From Puccinellia tenuiflora (Eukaryota > Streptophyta > Magnoliopsida > Poales > Poaceae), in contig QRDG01000415.1 in the NCBI GenBank assembly GCA_012064385.1, positions 1,519,792 to 1,583,791 of the forward strand: DNA of 64,000 nucleotides, given 5' to 3'. The notes under the pieces are model-generated. The model was not told the origin of the DNA. It did not search any database and saw nothing but the letters and a program-made list of their open reading frames with translations. Positions 1-11,040 of the stretch are shown here, piece by piece. Both the position numbers and the translations under genes were made by a program. Each line of letters opens with the position of its first letter. The first letter of the stretch is position 1.

Positions 1-699
1 CTTGCCTCTTGCATTAGTTGCATCGGGTTGCTCTCCCTACGGTGATACGTGAGGATCGACGTTGAGAAGCTTGTTACTCTTGGGTGCATTGTATTCCCAA
101 GAGCTTTGTGCCTCTTGGGTGCATTGTGTACCCTAGACGGTTTGGAGGTGCCGCGAAGTCTTCGGTTGTGAAGCTTCGGCACGAGTTTGGGAGCCCCCAA
201 TTGAGTTGTGGGTGTGTGCCCCAAGGAGGTTGTAAAAGGGCTCCGGAATCCGCCCCGAAGGATTCCGATAGTGGAAGGTGAACCAATCCCTTGGGTGAGG
301 TTCATCGGAGAATAGGGTGAGGCCTTTGTGGCATCTTGAGTAGGCCTCTTGTGGCGAGCTCACACCCCTCCAACGAGACGTACTCCCTTAACAAGGAGGA
401 ACTCGGGAATACATTCTCGTCTCCGCGTGCCTCGGTTATTTCTATACCCGAGCTTTACTTATGCAATTTACATTGTGATAGCCTTCGTGCTTGAAGTTTA
501 TATCTTGCTATCACCTTGTTGCTTGCCTTGCTTAGCATAAGTTGTTGGTGCACTTAGGCAAACCTAGTATATTAGGTTGTTGGCTTGTTAATTTAAACAC
601 ATAGTTTTATTCTGCAATTATCAAGCCCCTAATTAGAAAAGTGTTAATCGCCTATTCACCCCCCCTCTAGGCGACATCTCGGGCATAGTTGTTCTTTCA
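1..699 (+). repeat. 5' LTR of element S (3' part only)
   Basis: It matches 8149-8848 of the 3' LTR almost base for base; differences include position 93 (a versus g) and a one-base A-run indel near 637. It ends TTCTTTCA directly before the primer-binding site. The first ~1.67 kb of this LTR lies left of the window. Confidence 0.93.
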
Positions 700-700
700 A

Positions 701-714
701 TTGGCATCAGAGCC
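701..714 (+). other. Primer-binding site of element S
   Basis: TTGGCATCAGAGCC lies one base after the LTR end. It matches the plant initiator-Met-tRNA complement TTGGTATCAGAGC with one mismatch (C for T). This is the usual primer site of Copia elements. Confidence 0.85.
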
Positions 715-751
715 TCGTCTCTCTATTTTGGATTTACCGCCTAGAGTAAAG

Positions 752-3100
752 ATGTCGTCTAGGGATTTAGTGCACAATTCCTTGTTTAGATTTAATGGCA
801 CAAATTTTAATGTTTGGAAAACTCATATGCTTAGTCACTTACGGGTCTTGGACCCCAATATTGAGCGTATCTTAGATATAGGTTTTTCTCCTCCGAAGGA
901 CTACGAAAGTACGACTTTAGAGGACGAGAAAAACTTATATCTAGATGCTCTAGCCTCTAATGAGTTTTGCAAGTTTGTGAGTGTAGTAATTTTCGAGTCA
1001 ATCATGCCTCTCCGGAATGCTCATGATCTTTGGACCAAGCTTCAAGACAAATATGGAGTGTCCAACATTATTGAGGATGATTGTTCTCCCTCCACCTCCG
1101 GCCGTGACGAGTTCTCGTCTTCATCTACTTCACCAAAATGTGGTAAGCCACAAACTAATGTGATGGTGAGTAGTGATAGGCTTTGCAATTTGGATAGTGA
1201 GCTCATTGTTGATGATCATTTATCTCTATCTTGTTGCAATGCTTCATCTTTGGACCTAAACACTCGTAGCACTATAAATGATTTACATGCTAGTGTTGAT
1301 AGTCCTTGCATATCATCAAAAATTTGCTTGGATGAATCTCTTTATGATATGCTTGCTTTATCTTGTTGCCATGATAAAAATGATCGTGTTCCCTCTAACT
1401 CTTGCATGAATAATAATGTAGAGGAAACCCAACTTGCTATGCAACAAGATATGAACTTGAGTAGTTCAAAAATTAAATATTCTTCTTCATTCACCTCTCA
1501 TTGTCTCATGGCTAAATCTTCTTCTAGTAATGACAATGATGATAATAATGATAATGATAATAATGATGAAGAAGATGACATGGAAAAAGTTAATGCCCTT
1601 CTTCAAAATAAAGGTCTAATGATTCTTAAAGCCCTTCCTACTAATAAAAGTGCCCAAGCTAACCTCTTTGAAATCATGAGCACTCTTATTGAGCGTGGGG
1701 AAACTATTGAGGCCTTGGAAGCAAGCCTTGAAGAAAAGGGTAAGATCGAAAGAGATGATGCTATGGAGAAAGCATCGTTAGAAGATGCTCTTGAGGAAGA
1801 GCAAGAGACTCGTGCTTCTCTAGAGGAGAAACTAGAATCTATCGAGGAGTCTCATAATGATATAATTGCTAAAATCATTAAAGAACGTGACCATGCTCAT
1901 GCTAAATATAAAGTCACGAAAAATGTAAATGCTAGATTAAATGATGAGCTTGCCAAGTTATCTTCTTCTATTCCTAAAGTTAATGATGCTTGTGCTACTA
2001 ACTCCACTTCTTGTGAAGCATATATTATGAAGGAGAATGTTGAGCTAAGGGCTCAACTTGAGTTGCTAACTAGCAAGTATGAGAAGTTGGAAGCAAGTCA
2101 TGAAAAGCTATCTAGCTCTAATGATAATCTTCTAGCATCCTATGGGAAGTTGGAAGAAAATAATGAAAAGCTATCTAGCTCTAATGATGAACTTCTAGCA
2201 TCCTATGCTTGTCTCAAGTTGGCTCATGAGGCCGTCGCTACAAAGGTAACATCTTGTGAGCCTCATGTGGATAATAGCACAACCATAACAAAAAAAAATG
2301 CTAAAATGCCATGTGCTAGTCCTAGTAGTTCATCCACTAAAAATGTTGGTACATCATGTGATGAATTACTTGCTTTGCCTTGTTGCTCTAACAATGATGC
2401 ATCTACCTCCTCTAGTACTTGTGTTGTCACTAACCATGTAGAGAAAAGAGGAGAGCTCAAGGCCCAAGCCACTTCTATGAAGAAAGGCTTGGAAAAGCGT
2501 CATGAAGGGAAGCGTGCACTTGACAACATGTTGAGTGTGCAACAATCCCCCAATGACAAGAGTGGACTTGGATTCAACTCCAACAACAAGAACAAGTCCA
2601 AGGTTGAGAAGAAGAAGAAGGGCCAAGTTCAAATCAAGAATCCGGCCAAGATCACTTGCTTCAAGTGCAAGCTAGAAGGGCACCATGTTCAGGATTGCCC
2701 AATGAAGAAGAAGATGCCTCTTAGTGAGAAGCAACTAGGGAAGCGGCCTCTTGCTCAATCTCGTGCTCAACCACGTGTTGAACAACGGCCACCTCCTAAG
2801 AAGACTCAAACCAATACTCCTCAAGTTGAGGAGCCCATTAAGAAGAAGAAGAAGAGTCGATGTTGCTACCTTTGCCGTGGCAAAGGTCATTTTGCTTCTT
2901 CATGCACTAACGGTACCTCTTCCTCTCCTATCATAATTGATGATGTATATTCTCTTAGGAAGGATAGAGTTGGCAATGTGGTTGCCAACTATGTGGGAGC
3001 TCAAAGTGGTGTCAAGAAACGCACCATTTGGGTTCCCAAGCCTATTGTGACTAACCTCTTAGGACCCAACTTGGTTGGGGACCAACTAGCTTCAACTTGA
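752..3100 (+). CDS. gag-like protein of element S with two zinc knuckles
   Basis: The frame is open from 689, inside the LTR, but the ATG at 752 is the plausible start because it lies after the primer site and opens a Copia-type gag head (FNGTNFNVWKTHM, residues ~13-25). A block resembling the Copia gag signature follows (LRNAHDLWTKLQDKYG, residues ~89-104). Residues ~150-540 are low-complexity with three LxLxCC motifs (near 157, 199 and 538). Residues ~285-500 are strongly coiled-coil, including a 63-bp (21-residue) tandem duplication at 2102-2227. A CCHC knuckle sits at ~635 (CFKCKLEGHHVQDC) and a second CxxC knuckle at ~703 (CYLCRGKGHFASSC), set in a Lys-rich tail. Gag packages RNA and builds the particle. 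At 782 residues it is much longer than a typical Copia gag and is not fused to pol. It is intact. Confidence 0.85.
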   Translation: MSSRDLVHNSLFRFNGTNFNVWKTHMLSHLRVLDPNIERILDIGFSPPKDYESTTLEDEKNLYLDALASNEFCKFVSVVIFESIMPLRNAHDLWTKLQDKYGVSNIIEDDCSPSTSGRDEFSSSSTSPKCGKPQTNVMVSSDRLCNLDSELIVDDHLSLSCCNASSLDLNTRSTINDLHASVDSPCISSKICLDESLYDMLALSCCHDKNDRVPSNSCMNNNVEETQLAMQQDMNLSSSKIKYSSSFTSHCLMAKSSSSNDNDDNNDNDNNDEEDDMEKVNALLQNKGLMILKALPTNKSAQANLFEIMSTLIERGETIEALEASLEEKGKIERDDAMEKASLEDALEEEQETRASLEEKLESIEESHNDIIAKIIKERDHAHAKYKVTKNVNARLNDELAKLSSSIPKVNDACATNSTSCEAYIMKENVELRAQLELLTSKYEKLEASHEKLSSSNDNLLASYGKLEENNEKLSSSNDELLASYACLKLAHEAVATKVTSCEPHVDNSTTITKKNAKMPCASPSSSSTKNVGTSCDELLALPCCSNNDASTSSSTCVVTNHVEKRGELKAQATSMKKGLEKRHEGKRALDNMLSVQQSPNDKSGLGFNSNNKNKSKVEKKKKGQVQIKNPAKITCFKCKLEGHHVQDCPMKKKMPLSEKQLGKRPLAQSRAQPRVEQRPPPKKTQTNTPQVEEPIKKKKKSRCCYLCRGKGHFASSCTNGTSSSPIIIDDVYSLRKDRVGNVVANYVGAQSGVKKRTIWVPKPIVTNLLGPNLVGDQLAST
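2102..2227 (+). repeat. 63-bp tandem duplication inside gag of S
   Basis: The segment beginning GAAAAGCTATCTAGCTCTAA occurs at 2102 and again at 2165, keeping frame and adding one 21-residue turn to the predicted coiled coil. Confidence 0.85.
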
Positions 3101-6100
3101 TCAATAGGTGTTTGTGGAGGACATTGGTGACTTGGCTACTTTTGAAGAATTAAGGGATCTTCATGGTTTTAATTTATCAAGCCAAGTCAATTGGATTCTC
3201 ACATATCTATCTCATATCCAATGTTTCCTCCTTGCGATAACTTGCATTTAATCATTTATATACATTGAAAGTTGCTTGCTCCCTTGCATGTGTTAGTTTT
3301 GTTCCTAGCATGTGCTTGTATATGATATGCTCCTTTCCTACTTGTCTTGTTATTCAAGGTTATGTTTGATAGTTGTATATCATGTATTTGTAACTTTGTG
3401 TTGAGCCTTTTTGGATCTTGTGTTGATTTTAATTGGCTCTTTGAGATATTAATGGACTATCCCATTTTGGGGGAGTGATGTGCTTTGTGCACCTCACAAC
3501 CTAAAAATGTATGTACATGAGGCACACCACCTAGTATTGATATTTCATATTATCTAGTTACTATGTGGTATGTCATATTCATGAGAAATTCAAATTCTAC
3601 ATGTCCATTAATTTCTCTAGTTGGTTTTTCTTTGCCTCTTGTTTAAAAATAAAATGTTTTATCACATTATGGGGGAGTAATAAGCTATGTGCATACTACA
3701 AATCCATAAAAATGTGAACATTTGAGGTTTGCCACTTAGATTTGATATTGTACATTATCTATTTCCTATGTGGCATGTTTGCTCAAACAAGTTCCAATTT
3801 TCCTTTCTGGTTACCCTTTGGTTCTTGTTTTTGTGAGTTTGCTTGGTGTGGTTTTTCTCTAATATGCATTTCCATATATTATGTTAGAAACCATTTGTTT
3901 CCTTTTATTCTAACCATGGCTTTGCCGGTTGGTTCGAATAATTGAAACTACCAACAAACCTCTTTAAAAAATGGTGCTTTAATTCCTATATTTTGTCGTT
4001 TGCTAGTTTGTGGTGAAGTTGGTCTTGTACATCATTCCTTTATACCACCGAGAAATATCTCTGTATACTCCTTGTCCATGACAAGTGTTTCTAGTAATTG
4101 TGGTGGATTTTATAGATCATCTTCACATTGGCTCTTGCTTTAATTTGCTCTATCTATTGCCTTCCTTGCCTTTTGAATGGATCCTTTTCTTCAATTGGTA
4201 GTGTTTAGTGTTGTAAATAACATATGGAGAGTAATGATCCCTTGTCCATGCATTTTGTATTCAAATGCAAATATCAAAGATAATGCATGAATATTGGGGG
4301 AGCATTCCTTTTTATTTAGAACACTAACCTATCTATCAATTTTTGATCCTTCAATTGGCATTTGTTTCTTTATCTTGTGTTGGTACCTTCAATTGGTATT
4401 AATTGGAATTTAATATCTTCCCATAGATATTTGTTCCAATTAAATTTTTTTGTGGGAGTCTTGATACCTTTTTGGCTTATTTTCCTTTACTTGATTTCGG
4501 TCAAGTATCACCCTCTTTTTGGTATCTTTTCTCCTAGTTGATATTTTTTGTTTTAATTGGTATCTTATTTTCAATTGGTGTCTTTTCAATCATGTGTTGT
4601 TTGATTTGATTCCTATTGATATCACACTTCATGTGTTGATGTGTTTTGGAATCAATCATTTGTTGATTTGATTTTTCCTCAATCATGTGTTGATTTGGAG
4701 TTTGATATAATTTGGACAACCTTTAGTGTCACACTCTCGTGTGCTCTCTTCTTGGTTTACTTGGTGTTTTCGTCCAAATTGTATCTCATTTGGATCTTGA
4801 AAGACTTTGTATGTATATCCTTTAACATTTATATTATATGGCATGCTAGTCCTTTTAGTTCCAATATATAGGGGATACTCCACCGAATCCTAAATCGGCT
4901 AAGATGTGCATGAAATTCAATTTCATATCTATATGCACATATTTACGTGGAGTGTTTCCTATATATTGTAGTTTATCTAACTACTATGGGACCCAATGAG
5001 TTTGGGAACCATTTTGTACTCTAATTGTGTTTTAGGTACAATGGAGATGCATTGGATGCTTGCCTCATTCATAAGGAAGGTGTTCTCACCGTGTGATTGT
5101 CGGAGTCAAGCTTTGATGACAAACCAACTCTCATCATCTTCATCTTCAATGCATCTCGGTAACAAGTATCTATCCCATGCATACCTTTCTAGTATTCAAC
5201 CTTGTGTAGGTTGCCTCTTGGCATGAAAGCTCTTATATGCAATTGTTGTGGTTTTGGCTTTTTCCTTCACTTAATATATCTTTGTGATATGTGTGTTGAA
5301 TTTGCAAAAACCTTTCTTCAATTGATATTATTTCCTTGTGATACTTGTTGCCTATTTCAAAGCATCTCCACTATCTCTTGTTCCCTTAGTGATATGTGTG
5401 ATGCATTTGATATATTTGAAGTTCATTTATGAACAATGAGATAAATTTGAGCTATGTGCTATGCTTTTAAGCAACAATCTCATTTGTATATTTATGACTT
5501 CCTTTTGGATACCTTGTTGTCTTTTTCCCGGACCATTTCGTATGTATATGTTTCTTTGCGGATGTATATCTTCAATGGTTTGTCTAATAAGAAACCTGTA
5601 CATATGAGAGAGGTCATCTTTTAGTTGGTATCCTATTTCTTTTGAGCCACCTTGTTTTTCATCTATAATTCTTTGGTGGTTCCAAATTTGTCTCATGAGT
5701 GCTTGTCTTATTGTTTATTGGTATCTTTGCACACTCATGTATTTCTTGAAGATCTTTGACTTCATGCCTACCATGGTGAGCATGTTGAATTTTATTGGCT
5801 AAATGCTCTCACTAGCTTTTGTCATTTTCAATTGGTTTAGTTTCCAATTGGTATCCCTAAGCGTGTGAACATATTTCTTTAAAAGATCTCTTTTCTCGGT
5901 TGGGCCTATCTTACGATGAATTTTTTGAAAATTGGTATCTACTTATGGCTCAACCACATCTTTGGTGCAAGTGCTATGATTTGCTTTTGCATTATGCACT
6001 CTTGCACTAGTTGCGTGTTCTAGATCATTTTGGGGGAGCAAGGATGCCATTTTTATGCACTCCTTAATTGTGCATGAAAATTGGGGAGCTTCTCCGTTTT

Positions 6101-6462
6101 CACTTAGAACTCTCACTTTGGATTTTTTGATTGCTTTTCTCCTTTGTGGAGATGTTTAAAATGATTTCATCTTTTTGCAATCTTTTGATCCTCAATATAG
6201 TTTGATTTCCTCTATTTTATTCGTTAAAAGGGTTTGCCATCACCTTTATGGAGGAACTCATATTATATTGGCTCTCTAAATTTTTCTTCCCATTTCGGCA
6301 ATCGATGCCAATGGGGGAGAAGTTTAGAGGGTTTAAGGGAATTTGGGTTTTATGCTTTTGTTGCATTTGCCTTTAATGCGCTTTGCATCCTTGCTTGTTT
6401 GTCATGCAAGGTTGCTTTTTTCTTTATATAAACCCTCTTAAAAGGGATTGTCATCAATTACC
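3101..6462 (+). other. Gene-free internal region of S with repeated purine-tract-like motifs
   Basis: This 3.36-kb AT-rich stretch shows no conserved pol motif; its ORFs are short and unlike known proteins. It occupies the place of pol/env in autonomous relatives. TGGGGGAG or TTGGGGAG recurs near 3469, 3670, 4295, 6031, 6081 and 6312, copying the core of the true polypurine tract at 6463-6476. AATTGGT-type motifs are also frequent (e.g. 4390-4575). Confidence 0.7.
3461..3784 (+). repeat. Two diverged ~120-bp repeat units in the S internal region
   Basis: Units 3461-3580 and 3661-3784 share the order GGGGGAGT, then TATGTGCA/CTTTGTGCA, then (A)TAAAAATGT, then a run of TGATAT...CATTATCTA and CTATGTGG. 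They start 200 bp apart and each begins with a purine tract, so the array may be duplicated 3' ends. Confidence 0.6.
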
Positions 6463-6476
6463 AAAATGGGGGAGAT
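6463..6476 (+). other. Polypurine tract of element S
   Basis: AAAATGGGGGAGAT directly abuts the TGAAAG start of the 3' LTR, where plus-strand DNA synthesis is primed. Confidence 0.85.
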
Positions 6477-7419
6477 TGAAAGTGCATGGTTGATCCCATG
6501 CATGGTTTTGGTAATTAATGACAATCTCTATGGACTAATATTTGCATTGAGATATATTTGTAGGTGTCCATTTGCTTGCTTGTCTCCATTTGTTGGAGTC
6601 AAGGTCTTGCTTGTTCTCCATGTGTTGGAGTCAAGGTTTAGGGAAGAAGATCATTTGTTGATCAAGGCCACGTGAATATATACCGAAGAGGTGCTTCTCC
6701 CATCTTGGTGTATGGGGGAGCCTTGTGAATCTTCATGAAGCAAAGCGAAATGAAGAAAGGTGGTGCGTCTTGAGGAGTTGAAGATCGTCTTCATCGACCT
6801 CAAGTGGTTTAAGCGCAAGGCAAAGGTATGATCTTGGTAGGGTTTCTATTTTACCGGTCTCATGATGTTTAGTGAGAGACCGGATTATAGGATAGATAGC
6901 CGTACTATCAAGAGGGGCTCTCGACCGAGTATCGTGATCGTATCGTCGTAGAGAGCACAAACCTTTGCATCCATGCTATCATCTCTATTGGTTCTTGTTT
7001 GTCTTTTATCCATGTGAGAACTTAGAGCTTGTGTTCATTTCCATACCAAGCTCTAGTTCACCAAAAACGGATTTAATGAATATCTTCTTGCGTTTTTGGT
7101 TTTGGAGGTTTTTACCGGCTTGTCTCTTCTACGAGAGGTCAAACTCTCTCCTTATACTTTCCTCCTCACATGATAGACTATGATGTGTATATGCATGATC
7201 TTGTAGGGCTTGTGATTATCTTCGAAACAAGCCCAAGATCGTACAAAACGGAGTCTTGATGAAAAACTTGTGCGTTTTCGGTTTTGGAGATTTTGCCGGT
7301 TCATCTATGCGGTAGGGTAGCTCTTGTCGTCCTCTTTCCAGCAAAATTGGATTCACTTGATTCAGAGTTTCCACGCAAAAGTTATTCAGTTTCTGGTTTC
7401 GGCTATTTTTCAGTGTTTT

Positions 7420-7818
7420 CCGGAAGTACCGGTAAAGTCACCGGTACTACCGCTGGAAACTTCCGGTGGCACTTCCGGTGGCATATCCGCTTATGAAAAT
7501 CCGCTTCTGGAATGCCCCGGAAGTAGCACCGGAAGTAGCACCGGTACTTCCGCTAAACCGGAAGTACCGACGTGCTCAGCGGTACTACCGCTGCCTACTT
7601 CCGGAGCCCCCTTCCGGAACCTGTGCCGATGCGCTCCTGTTTTTCCCGGAAGCGGCACCGGAAGTGAGTCCGGTACTTCCGCCAAACCGGAAGTACCGGC
7701 CCTCCCGGCGGTACTTCCGCCCCTGCGGTTTTGTTTTTCTTTTGTCTGTGTACCGTTGGGGGGGCTGCATTACGTAGGGCGGTAGTACCGCCCCTTGGGC
7801 CGGTACTACCGGTCCTGC
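7420..7818 (+). repeat. CCGGAAGTACCGG-type palindromic repeat cluster in the S LTR
   Basis: Over ten copies of short motifs such as CCGGAAGTACCGG, ACCGGTACTACCGC and ACTTCCGGTGGCA occur in direct and inverted orientation. They sit just upstream of the TATA box, so they lie in U3 where enhancer motifs are expected; they could also fold into hairpins. Confidence 0.8.
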
Positions 7819-7856
7819 GGGAATCTGAGCCCAACGGCCAGATTTCCCAGGACACC

Positions 7857-7866
7857 TATTTAAATA
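7857..7866 (+). promoter_or_regulatory. Probable TATA box of the S LTR
   Basis: TATTTAAATA about 990 bp before the LTR end, downstream of the GC-rich cluster. It would place the U3/R boundary near 7890-7900. Confidence 0.55.
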
Positions 7867-8848
7867 TGCCTTCTTCCACAACGGTTCTAAGGATCTTGGT
7901 AAACCTTTTGCTCTCTCTCTCCTCCATTGTTGCACATCTTTGAGAGCTTGATTCCTCCACTTCCCTTCAATGATTCTTGCCCATCTTTAGGGAAACAAGA
8001 GAGGAGATCTAGATCTACCATTCCACCAATCAAATTCTCCTCTAAGTGAGGGGAACCTAGTGGATCTAGATTTAGGGTTGCTTTGTGTTCATCGCATTTG
8101 TTGCTTGGTTGGAATTTGAGAGTGAAGGACTTGACCACTTTGTTTGTTCTTGCCTCTTGCATTAGTTGCATCGGGTTGCTCTCCCTACGGTGATACGTGA
8201 GGATCGACGTTGAGAAGCTTGTTACTCTTGGGTGCATTGTGTTCCCAAGAGCTTTGTGCCTCTTGGGTGCATTGTGTACCCTAGACGGTTTGGAGGTGCC
8301 GCGAAGTCTTCGGTTGTGAAGCTTCGGCACGAGTTTGGGAGCCCCCAATTGAGTTGTGGGTGTGTGCCCCAAGGAGGTTGTAAAAGGGCTCCGGAATCCG
8401 CCCCGAAGGATTCCGATAGTGGAAGGTGAACCAATCCCTTGGGTGAGGTTCATCGGAGAATAGGGTGAGGCCTTTGTGGCATCTTGAGTAGGCCTCTTGT
8501 GGCGAGCTCACACCCCTCCAACGAGACGTACTCCCTTAACAAGGAGGAACTCGGGAATACATTCTCGTCTCCGCGTGCCTCGGTTATTTTTATACCCGAG
8601 CTTTACTTATGCAATTTACATTGTGATAGCCTTCGTGCTTGAAGTTTATATCTTGCTATCACCTTGTTGCTTGCCTTGCTTAGCATAAGTTGTTGGTGCA
8701 CTTAGGCAAACCTAGTATATTAGGTTGTTGGCTTGTTAATTTAAACACATAGTTTTATTCCGCAATTATCAAGCCCCTAATTAGAAAAAGTGTTAATTTC
8801 CTATTCACCCCCCCTCTGGGCGACATCTCGGGCATAGTTGTTCTTTCA

Positions 8849-9456
8849 ATAAGGGAACCGTCTGCAGCTACGCTCCAAGGGCGACGTCACCGTGGGACCC
8901 GTTCCACCTCCGCAGCGCCAGCCCACCGTCCTGGTTGGACGGTGGCTTTTGCAGCTTTGGTGACGCTGCCCCCTGCCGTGGACTGTGTCCATGGGCTTTT
9001 CCTTTATGGTGGACTCTACCTTATTGTGCACCGCACCTCCTCCTTCGTCGCCATGTGGTAGCCCTTCCCGCCCAGATATTTGGGGGGAAGAGGCCCAAGA
9101 CACCTATAAAAGGAGGGGGAGCACACTCGGGCAAAGGGTTCGGTTCGGTTCGGGTTCTGGTTGAGTTCTTCTCCGGTTCTAGGGTTAGCCATTGTAGCCA
9201 CCTTGAGCTCGCCAGGCTCGCCCTGTACTGAAACCTCTCCAAGCAAGTGCAATACACCAGAAGCAGGACGTAGGGGTTTTACCTCACCTAGAGGGCCCTG
9301 AACCTGGGTAATACCGTGCGTTCATCTCTGCAGTGTTGTCCCACAGCGAGTCCGACGAGCACCGTCGCCGAGGCACGTTGAGGGTTGTTTGATTCCGTGT
9401 TCAGCCCCTTACTCGAATCCTTCGTGAGATACACCCAGTTCCTGGGACAGTTCTCC
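8849..9456 (+). repeat. LTR fragment U (Gypsy-like)
   Basis: After the end of S the sequence changes to a GC-richer LTR-like segment with a strong TATA box (9105) and a 3' part (GCAGGACGTAGGGG near 9263, AACCTGGGTAA near 9300) that closely resembles the LTR ends in elements V (62690-62740) and A (18170-18215). No internal domain is attached. It presumably was the target that S inserted into. The boundary with the next LTR fragment, near 9456, is placed where similarity to 38258 begins. Confidence 0.55.
9105..9113 (+). promoter_or_regulatory. TATA box in LTR fragment U
   Basis: TATAAAAGG, followed by a G-rich run, in the typical Gypsy LTR promoter setting. Confidence 0.55.
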
Positions 9457-9534
9457 GACACCACCGCCCCTATGGCGAGCCCGCGTGGCCGCTGCACCGC
9501 TCCCGCGCCCTGTCCACCATGGACCGGGTGCCGG

Positions 9535-9541
9535 CTATAAA
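9535..9541 (+). promoter_or_regulatory. TATA box of LTR copy Xa
   Basis: TATAAAA in CGGCTATAAAAACCCC, at the same place as TATTTAA (38327) and TATAAAA (48852) in the X LTRs. Confidence 0.6.
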
Positions 9542-11040
9542 AACCCCGCCCGAGCCTCGCAATTCCACCACACCACGCCACCCCAGCACCTCTCCCTCAC
9601 CCCACCACTTCTAGCACACCGCCAGGAGGGCGGAGCCGCTGCCTCAGGGCCGCTGCTGCCCTGGTTCTTCCCTGAGCCCGCCGGAGCTGAAGGTTGGCAT
9701 CGAGCACGAATCCGCCGTGCTGCTGCTTCCCTTCTCCTCTGACCCCTCCATCGCACTCCCCATGGACACCGCACTCACCCGCACCCTTTTCCCCTCTCTA
9801 TCGTGGACAGAATCGTCGCCAGGAGCTTGCCGGAGTTGCGCCGTGGCCACGGAAGCGACGGGAAGCTCGCCGCCGACGAACCAGCTCACCCCAGGACCTG
9901 CAACTTCGCCAGCAAGCGTCCCCGAGCCACCGCCGTCGATCTACGTCATCCCCGCATCCACCCGAGCCCCCTAGGTGAGCAATCCGTCCACCACCGAGCC
10001 GCCAACGCCGCCAAAATTAGGTCGCCGCCGATGCTTTGAATCTGGACCGTTGGATCTAGATCCAACGGTGACTTACCGTTTCGGTTAAAAATTAGGCTGA
10101 CGGGTGGACCCCATCCGTCAGCGTTTTAATAATTTCCCCAGCGCACACCGTATCGCTGACGAGTAGGCCCCACCTGTCATAATTTTCAACATTATCCGGA
10201 ATAGGAGCATTTTCGAATTTAGATTTCTTTGGAATTCCAGAACTGGACCCAACTTTGAAATTCAATATCTCGAGACCTAGACATCCAAATAAATCAAATA
10301 AATATGCCCTGGAAAGCTTATGAAATTATCTAACTCACCAAAGTGGTTTTATTCCATTTAGATTAATAAATAAAGACTAGTTCAAAAATGCCACAGAAGG
10401 TATAAAATCTAAACTTGTTTGTTTCTGATACTCTGTTAATCTAAATAATGTCAAACCAATTTTGTTAGCTTAGTAATGTGATAGCTTAGCTCCCCTAATT
10501 TTTGTAGAATTAATTAATCATTATTAATTAATTGGCGTCTGTTGAAAGAAAGAAAGCCTTTCTGAACTAAAACATTTTTAAAACCATAATGGTAAATCCA
10601 AATGAGTTAGGGCCAATTTTGCTAGATCTCATTTAATCAATGTTAGTTACCCCTAAAAGGATTTAATTTTTGAATAAAATTAACTTGAGTTGTAGCAAAA
10701 ACTAGAATATTGACTTATGGATTAAAACATTTATACAGGGAGTTTAATATCTCAAATTGAATTGAATCCAATTAGGTTGTCTTCTACTCATCAGTAGATT
10801 TCTATAGAATTTTAGTTCACATTTTTGTGATCAACAGAAGTTAAGTTATGCAATTAAACATGAAACCCTAGTTTCTGCCATATTTGTGACACAATTAAAT
10901 AATGGATAATTAAATTAAATTGAATTCAAATTGTGTTACCTTGTGTGTGCAGTAGCTAATTGTGATGTTTATGATTGTAATGATGTGATGCTTGTTTGGT
11001 TAGTCTTAGTGATTGTTTGCATTGTTTAATTATCGATTAG

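Larger units (their letters stand above)
1..8848 (+). mobile_element. Element S: SIRE/Maximus-like Copia LTR retrotransposon, gag-only
   Basis: Bases 1-699 recur at 8149-8848 with about six substitutions and one indel, so the window opens inside the 5' LTR. The LTR starts TGAAAG and ends CTTTCA, a perfect short inverted repeat. An initiator-Met-tRNA-like primer site follows the 5' LTR and a purine tract precedes the 3' LTR. The only long reading frame is a gag with two CCHC knuckles. No protease, integrase, RT or RNase H frame is seen, so the element is non-autonomous and would need pol in trans. About 0.9% LTR divergence means a young insertion (roughly 0.3 million years at 1.3e-8 per site per year, a commonly used grass rate). 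The SIRE/Maximus label rests on LTR ends, primer site and gag style and is tentative. Confidence 0.85.
6477..8848 (+). repeat. 3' LTR of element S (2,372 bp, complete)
   Basis: It starts TGAAAGTGCATGG after the purine tract and ends TTCTTTCA. A GC-rich palindromic cluster (7420-7818), a TATA box near 7857 and a 3' region shared with the partial 5' LTR are recognisable. The outer 5 bp on the right read ATAAG; the matching left target site is outside the window. Confidence 0.92.

Noticed and set aside
2263..2632. Minus-strand ORFs inside gag of S
   Set aside because: Shadows of the plus-strand gag frame.
7324..7935. ORFs of 100-150 codons in the S LTR
   Set aside because: They are generated by the CCGG palindrome cluster and occur on both strands.
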